A stretch of DNA of 64,000 nucleotides. Origin: Clostridium_I sp047718555 (GTDB lineage: Bacteria > Bacillota > Clostridia > Clostridiales > Clostridiaceae). A model generated the notes under the pieces. That model ran no database searches. It saw only the letters and a list, made by a program, of their open reading frames with translations, and was not told the origin of the DNA. Below, in pieces: positions 59,591 through 64,000 of the stretch (its first letter is position 1; each line of letters begins with the position of its first letter). Position numbers and translations under genes: made by a program. The stretch lies in NCBI RefSeq assembly GCF_047718555.1, contig NZ_JBDNRK010000009.1, forward strand, positions 47,721 through 111,720, written 5' to 3'.

Positions 59591-59721
59591 ATAAGATCTA
59601 TTGATATGCCTAAATTACATTACTGCTTGTACAAATTTTATTCCATTTTCAAATTTACTTATAAATTTATTATAATATATATGACAAGCTATGATAAAGC
59701 TGTTATTTGTAAAAAGATAAT

Positions 59722-59752
59722 TAATAAAAAATTAAAGAGAGGTTTCCCTCTC
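59722..59752 (-). terminator. Terminator directly after the DUF6514-like gene
   Basis: GAGAGG (minus 59752-59747) and CCTCTC (59742-59737) form a tight stem starting at the stop codon, followed by TTTAATTTTTTATT on the minus strand. Confidence 0.8.
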
Positions 59753-60103
59753 CTACCCAATAGAAATTGTTTTAATTACATCATCAAAATCAACAATATA
59801 TTCATCAACATAATCTCCAATAATTTCAATTGCATTTATTGGAGATACATCGTTATTATACAATAGTTTTACTAATTCCTGCACTTTATATCTTTGCGGA
59901 CTTATGTTATATACGCTATCTCTTTCTAAATTAACAGTCTTTCCATTTACAATATCCATTCTTTCAATTTCAATTCCATAGGATTGTACCTCATTTACAC
60001 CATAATCATAGAGAATTATATTAGATTTTGTTATTCTATACTCATATTTATATTCAGTGTCCCCATCTACTACTGATTTACTTAAAGTATCCACTATATT
60101 CAT
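59753..60103 (-). CDS. DUF6514-like small protein
   Basis: The protein has 116 residues, with GGGGGGAA before the ATG. The sequence resembles a clostridial family that I recall as DUF6514: DTEYKYEYRITKSNIILYDYGVNEVQSYGIEIERMDIVNGKTVNLERDSVYNISPQRYKVQELVKLLYNNDVSP. It has the look of a small mixed alpha/beta cytosolic protein, with no signal or membrane segment. Function unknown. It is a single gene with its own terminator. Confidence 0.7.
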   Translation of the reverse strand: MNIVDTLSKSVVDGDTEYKYEYRITKSNIILYDYGVNEVQSYGIEIERMDIVNGKTVNLERDSVYNISPQRYKVQELVKLLYNNDVSPINAIEIIGDYVDEYIVDFDDVIKTISIG

Positions 60104-60298
60104 TATAATATTCCCCCCAGTACTTGTTAAAATTATATTAACACTGATAATCAGAAAAAAGTGTCAATTTGTGCTATGAGGTAATAATTATTTGTCCTTT
60201 TAAAATGACAGTATTATTATAAATATCTCTCTAAAACAATATAATATATATTTATATATTATCAATCATATACTTTCAATAAAATTATTTGTCGATTT

Positions 60299-60904
60299 CT
60301 ATATATTTTCATCATATATTTTTTTAAAATATTCCAATAAAATTCTATCTTCGATTCCTATATAACTACATATATCTTCTAATATTAGTATGCTAATAAT
60401 GATTATGGAAATATTCTTTCCCCTGTAATTATCAAAACCATATCTGCTTTTATATTCATCTAGGATCCTTCCATTATATTTTATATCCATATATATTTCG
60501 TTTAAAACTCTATAAATTATTTTATAAGAAACAACTATAAAATCTCGCTTTATTTTATCTTTACCATTTATTATCTCCCATACTATTTTATTAAGCTTTG
60601 CACCCTTATAGTACTGTTCCATTTGAATATTATAGTAATTTCCTATGTATTTTCCTACAATTTTTGAATCAATAATGGCAACTTCACCTTTTGTATTAAA
60701 CATTACAGAAAATTCTAAATCTTTTTCATCTTGATTTTTAATATCATTTAATAGCTCTTTCATCTTATTATTAAAGTAAGTGGTATATCTTGCATCAAAA
60801 ACAATATATTCTAACTCCTTAGAAGCAGCTAAAGAAACAAAATCGTAAAAATTTTTAAAAAGTTTCCCCATATAATCTTTATTATTCATAACTATGCAGC
60901 ACAT
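60299..60904 (-). CDS. Hypothetical protein, no family recognised
   Basis: The protein has up to 201 residues. The ribosome binding site AGAGG touches the first ATG, while a second ATG five codons on (MNNKDYMGKLF) is 15 bases away; the true start is uncertain. The middle section (ELEYIVFDARYTTYFNNKMKELLNDIKN ... KDLEFSVMFNTKGEVAIIDSKIVGKYIGNYYNIQMEQYYKG) looks like a soluble alpha/beta fold, and a hydrophobic stretch (NISIIIISILILEDICSYIG) near the C-terminus could be a buried helix or membrane contact. It is AT-rich and monocistronic. I cannot assign a role. Confidence 0.65.
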   Translation of the reverse strand: MCCIVMNNKDYMGKLFKNFYDFVSLAASKELEYIVFDARYTTYFNNKMKELLNDIKNQDEKDLEFSVMFNTKGEVAIIDSKIVGKYIGNYYNIQMEQYYKGAKLNKIVWEIINGKDKIKRDFIVVSYKIIYRVLNEIYMDIKYNGRILDEYKSRYGFDNYRGKNISIIIISILILEDICSYIGIEDRILLEYFKKIYDENI

Positions 60905-61026
60905 CCTCTCATAATTTCAACTAAACCCACTGTTGTAACAATAATATTATATATTTCCCTTAAAAAATTTTTTTACTCAAATAAATACAACACTTCATCT
61001 AAATTTGTAATTTTATAAATAAAAAA

Positions 61027-61060
61027 CACTATCAAATTTATACATAACAATTTGATAGTG
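61027..61060. terminator. Bidirectional terminator below the MazG-like gene
   Basis: CACTATCAAATT (61027-61038) and AATTTGATAGTG (61049-61060) pair perfectly around a 10-base loop; the minus strand continues TTTTTTATTTAT and the plus strand ACAGCTTTTTT. Confidence 0.85.
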
Positions 61061-61090
61061 ACAGCTTTTTTAATTATATATTTAATATTT

Positions 61091-61432
61091 TTAGTCTTCA
61101 TTTACTTTCTTTAGTTCTTTCTGTTCCATTACCATAGTGTTAAATTCAACATATCCCTTCCAACGCCATCCAAGTTTAATTAATTTTTTCTCATGTCTTA
61201 GTGCTACTCTTCTCATGTCTATACCCTCTTCAGATAATTTATTAAGCATTCCAAGGCACATCTGCATAGTATCAAATAATTCTTCCGCAATATATCCTTT
61301 ATTCATTCCACCCTTTATTGCATTATCCAATTCTTTTTGTTCAATCTCTAACTTTTTAGATAATTCTTCTAGAGTATATTTATCATTATCCACATCTAAA
61401 TAACTATTTTTACTTAATATAGGAAATTTCAT
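61091..61432 (-). CDS. MazG-like (NTP-PPase fold) small protein
   Basis: The protein has 113 residues, with AAGGAGG before the ATG. The central part, KGYIAEELFDTMQMCLGMLNKLSEEGIDMRRVALRHEKKLIKLGW, matches the helical E-E-x-x-D pattern of MazG-like nucleotide pyrophosphohydrolases, although the full set of four metal-binding acidic residues is not clear. The N-terminus is longer and charged. It may be a degenerate or regulatory member. It is a single gene with its own terminator; the substrate is unknown. Confidence 0.6.
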   Translation of the reverse strand: MKFPILSKNSYLDVDNDKYTLEELSKKLEIEQKELDNAIKGGMNKGYIAEELFDTMQMCLGMLNKLSEEGIDMRRVALRHEKKLIKLGWRWKGYVEFNTMVMEQKELKKVNED

Positions 61433-61911
61433 TATATAACCTCCTTATTTTGTTAAGGTATAATATTCTAAATTTTATATATTATGTCTTATTATTAAAA
61501 TAGCCTTTTTTTCACATTTTAATACTTATTGTATTCCAATAAACAAAAATGTTGATAGTTATTGGGATTTTTGAATTTAAATTTGCGTTCTTATTTTCCT
61601 AATAATAATTCATTCTTTAGTATTCATCTATCAAATTTTATATTAATTTTGTTAAAATATTTTTACCCATTATTGTTTAAAAAAATATATATTGTCAAGA
61701 ATTATTGATGAGCTAACTTTTATCATAATATTACCACCATAAAATCAACCTAAAATTTTATAATAAAAGATAGGATGTCAGTTAGGCATCCTATCTTTTA
61801 TTATAAAAACATTATTTTACATATATTTCTTTGAATTAAAATTTTTATTTAAAGCAAAATATAATTGTTAATAAATTTTACTGATTGTAAAAATAAAAGG
61901 AGGCTTTATCA
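61433..61911. other. 479-bp gap with a strong terminator
   Basis: AT-rich spacer. AAAAGATAGGATG (61765-61777) and CATCCTATCTTTT (61787-61799) form a perfect 13-bp bidirectional terminator. The last 100 bases should hold the promoter for the small gene at 61912. Nothing else is recognised. Confidence 0.7.
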
Positions 61912-62064
61912 ATGGTAAAAAAAGAAAAAACAGCTGCTGATAATCAATGGGCATCAATTCCTGAAGATTCACCAGAAAAAATAAATTCTTCTCATAGACA
62001 AGAAAAAACAGCTGGTGACAATCAATGGACATCAACTATAAAAAATCACATTAATGAAAAATAA
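61912..62064 (+). CDS. Small 50-residue protein with duplicated EKTA(x)DNQW motif
   Basis: AAAGGAGG lies 8 bases before the ATG, and a clean terminator follows 68 bp after the stop, so this short gene looks real. The sequence is hydrophilic and carries the same unit twice: EKTAADNQWASI near the start and EKTAGDNQWTST near the end. No signal or membrane segment. Small proteins of this style occur in Clostridia, some on spores, but I cannot place it in a named family with certainty. Confidence 0.7.
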   Translation: MVKKEKTAADNQWASIPEDSPEKINSSHRQEKTAGDNQWTSTIKNHINEK

Positions 62065-62132
62065 TACCGCAAGTTAAAACAGAGTTATATATAAAGTATT
62101 TCCTGTAAAAGCTTATAAATAAATCTGGTAAT

Positions 62133-62160
62133 AAAAACACTATGAACCCATAGTGTTTTT
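62133..62160. terminator. Convergent terminator between the small gene and the MFS gene
   Basis: AAAAACACTATG (62133-62144) and CATAGTGTTTTT (62149-62160) form a perfect 12-bp stem with a 4-base loop, T-rich on both strands. Confidence 0.9.
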
Positions 62161-62165
62161 ATTAT

Positions 62166-63338
62166 CTATACTATTTCTTCTATTTCTACGTCAATTTCTT
62201 CCTCTGATTTAGTCAAAAGTAATACTATACCTATGAAAGTTATAACTCCTGCTACAGCAAATGGGATTACAGCAGAAAATATATTACCTAACATTCCTGA
62301 TAAAACTGGTGCTATAGCTGCACCAAGCCAACGTACAAAATTATATGCACCTGAAGTAATGCCTCTTTCATAAGGAGATGTCTCCATAGCATAGCTAGTA
62401 AACAATGCATTATTTAAACCCGATATTAAACCGGAGATTACTATTAACATAACTTTTACTGTTACAGAATTAATAAAAAATAGACCTAATAAAATTATGA
62501 CAAATATCAATAAAGTAAAAGGTAATATGGATTTAGGCGAAAACTTATCTTCAAATATGTGAGAAAGCACAGCTGAACCTAAAGCTAACATTAATCCCCA
62601 TCCAAAATATACAAAGCCTAGTTGAATAGACGAAAGTTTAATAACAAGGGGACCATAAGCTAATATTACAAAAAAACTGTAAAAATAGCACATAGAAGAC
62701 ATTGCCACACTTAAAAAAGGAGGGAATTTAATTAATTTTAGCAGTTCCTTTCCTCCTGCTATCTTGCGTTTAGTCTTTATCTGTGGTTCATAAACAAAAA
62801 GTAAGACTAGAATAAATGCTATTAAAATTAAAAGACTGGTTGCAAAGAATGGATATCTCCAGGAACGTCCACCTAAGAATCCTCCTACTAGAGGCCCTAC
62901 CGCCATTCCAAGGCCCATGGAACCTTCATACATTCCTATTGCGAGATTTGAATCCGGCGTAAATGCAATTAACAAAATCATTCCTGTAGCAAAAAATAGT
63001 GAATTGCCAAGACCCCATCCAGCACGAAATATAGAAAGTTGTGAAATGCTGCCTGAACTTCCACATAGAAAAGAAAAGGCCGCAACTAACCCTAAACCTA
63101 TTATAATAACTTTCTTATTTCCCAATTTATTAGATATAATACCCGACGGCAGCATCATAAAAGCCATAGTCAAAATATATGCGGTAAATAACATTTCAAC
63201 TTGCCAGGAGCTTGCACCTATGCTTTTAGCAATTATAGGCAGCAAAGGATCCACAACGCCAATACCCATAAATGCTAGAAATGCAGCAAATACAGTAACA
63301 TATCGTGCACGAACTTGTTTACTTAATACACCCTTCAT
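62166..63338 (-). CDS. MFS transporter, multidrug efflux type
   Basis: The protein has 390 residues, with AGGAGG before the ATG and about 12 hydrophobic segments. The loop after helix 2 is LPSGIISNKLGNKKVIIIG (motif A-like), and helix 5 has GSMGLGMAVGPLVGGFLGGRSWRYPFF, the motif C of proton-driven drug exporters. It belongs to the DHA1 group. It lies directly below the MarR gene (82 bp), with a 34-bp palindrome in the gap, so repression by MarR and induction by its ligand are expected. Confidence 0.92.
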   Translation of the reverse strand: MKGVLSKQVRARYVTVFAAFLAFMGIGVVDPLLPIIAKSIGASSWQVEMLFTAYILTMAFMMLPSGIISNKLGNKKVIIIGLGLVAAFSFLCGSSGSISQLSIFRAGWGLGNSLFFATGMILLIAFTPDSNLAIGMYEGSMGLGMAVGPLVGGFLGGRSWRYPFFATSLLILIAFILVLLFVYEPQIKTKRKIAGGKELLKLIKFPPFLSVAMSSMCYFYSFFVILAYGPLVIKLSSIQLGFVYFGWGLMLALGSAVLSHIFEDKFSPKSILPFTLLIFVIILLGLFFINSVTVKVMLIVISGLISGLNNALFTSYAMETSPYERGITSGAYNFVRWLGAAIAPVLSGMLGNIFSAVIPFAVAGVITFIGIVLLLTKSEEEIDVEIEEIV

Positions 63339-63379
63339 AAAAAATCCTCCTAAATAATTATAATTTTATAGATTAATGA

Positions 63380-63413
63380 TTAATCAATTATTGATATATC
63401 AATAATTGATTAA
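63380..63413. promoter_or_regulatory. 34-bp perfect palindrome, probable MarR operator
   Basis: The centre is TTGATATATCAA with AATTGATT flanks, symmetric to the last base. It lies 41 bp before the MFS start. The same TTGATATnTCAA core recurs upstream of the MarR gene (63896-63911). It may double as the MarR gene terminator. Confidence 0.7.
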
Positions 63414-63419
63414 AAAAAA

Positions 63420-63845
63420 TTATTCTAGATGTGAAATTAATTTATTTAATAAATATCTTAATTGTTTTTCTTCACCCTCAGTAAATATGGAGTTAATTTC
63501 TTCTGAGTTATTTGTTACTACTAATAGTATTTTATTATATAAATTAAGTCCCTTTTCAGTAATGTATACTAGATATTCTCTTCTATCATTATCTGAATTT
63601 TCCCTCTTAACAAGTTGTTTTTTTTCAAGTATATCTAAAATTCTAGTAAGAGCTGCCCTATCTTTAAGCAATTTTTCCCCTAATTCTTTTTGATTACATC
63701 CCTCTTTTAAATATACCATACTCAAAATACTCCACTGCTCTGAGGTAATCTCAAATTTTTTAAGCCTCTGCTGAAGTCTATTTTTTGTCAAATATCTTGC
63801 TTTATAGATTAACCATCCAATAGTTTCATCAATAACATATTTCAT
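63420..63845 (-). CDS. MarR family transcriptional regulator
   Basis: The protein has 141 residues from MKYVIDETIGWLIYKARYLT; AAGGTG lies 6 bases upstream, and the GTG three codons earlier overlaps that site. The winged helix reads ITSEQWSILSMVYLKEGCNQKELGEKLLKDRAALTRILDILEKKQLVKRENSDNDRREYLVYITEKG, with the D-x-R-x-x wing motif intact. It is expected to repress itself and the MFS gene through the two similar palindromes. The ligand is unknown. Confidence 0.93.
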   Translation of the reverse strand: MKYVIDETIGWLIYKARYLTKNRLQQRLKKFEITSEQWSILSMVYLKEGCNQKELGEKLLKDRAALTRILDILEKKQLVKRENSDNDRREYLVYITEKGLNLYNKILLVVTNNSEEINSIFTEGEEKQLRYLLNKLISHLE

Positions 63846-63895
63846 AAAATTCACCTTGCTAACCTTTAGACATTACATATATTATATGAGCATAC

Positions 63896-63911
63896 AATTG
63901 ATATGTCAATT
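63896..63911. promoter_or_regulatory. Second MarR operator, in the marR promoter
   Basis: AATTGATATGTCAATT is palindromic apart from its centre and shares its core with the site at 63380-63413. It lies 51 bp before the MarR start, a position suited to autorepression. Confidence 0.65.
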
Positions 63912-63945
63912 ATATACTTACTTTCTATATAAGCCTATTCCTCTA

Positions 63946-63986
63946 CTTAAGGCATATTCAAATAAATAACTAGTCAGTATGCTAGC
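63946..63986. repeat. MITE-like repeat, left part, cut by window end
   Basis: Positions 63950-63986 are identical to 57523-57559 over 37 bases. After it the sequence differs (CTATTTTGAATCCT), so this copy may be a variant or end beyond the window. Confidence 0.6.
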
Positions 63987-64000
63987 CTATTTTGAATCCT

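Overview
The window is AT-rich, low-GC Firmicute DNA, most like a spore-forming Clostridium (Clostridiaceae; the kluyveri/ljungdahlii group is a guess from gene content, not a tested placement). Evidence is the AT-rich coding and intergenic sequence, strong AGGAGG-type ribosome binding sites, several TTG starts, a clostridial cluster of central genes, an alanine racemase next to a GerS-like lipoprotein, and a ferredoxin-nitroreductase fusion. No rRNA, tRNA, CRISPR array or intact transposase was seen.

Region 1 (1-13.4 kb) is accessory: short one- to three-gene units, often a regulator diverging from its presumed target. In order: a flavodoxin-family protein cut by the window edge, two small unknown proteins, a membrane-anchored LuxR-type regulator facing a membrane 4Fe-4S protein, PadR, AraC facing an epoxide hydrolase, DUF4256, an XRE/MmyB-type regulator facing an MFS transporter and a ferredoxin-nitroreductase (these two genes carry near-identical 90-bp upstream regions), a RelB remnant, and AraC facing an SDR dehydrogenase.

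Region 2 (13.7-21.4 kb) holds rlmD, a chemotaxis receptor, a hexapeptide acyltransferase, L-lactate dehydrogenase, a VOC protein and a DUF1540 protein. A c-di-GMP-I (GEMM) riboswitch with its own terminator lies directly upstream of ldh. The intergenic spaces contain structured, repeated non-coding elements.

Region 3 (21.8-54.3 kb) is the conserved core, all on the minus strand: pyk-pfkA; dnaE-Dabb-ytoI-whiA-yvcK-rapZ; panE; murB; uvrC-ydjM; a peptidoglycan trio (FHA, FtsW/RodA, class B PBP) behind uvrB-uvrA; a PDZ membrane protein; ctp protease with ftsE-ftsX; a YitT protein; and split transketolase. DNA repair, wall growth, division and glycolysis are grouped here.

Region 4 (54.5-64 kb) holds mazEF, alr, a gerS-like lipoprotein, nnr, acpS, several small clostridial proteins, a 50-residue protein with an internal repeat, and a MarR-MFS efflux unit with matching palindromic operators. 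Short palindromic repeats (a MITE-like element and a GTGGGA/TCCCAC hairpin family) are scattered through regions 2-4. The most interesting signals are the c-di-GMP riboswitch on ldh, the structured repeat family at about 15.4, 17.9 and 20.4 kb, and the paired operators at 8.84 and 10.2 kb.
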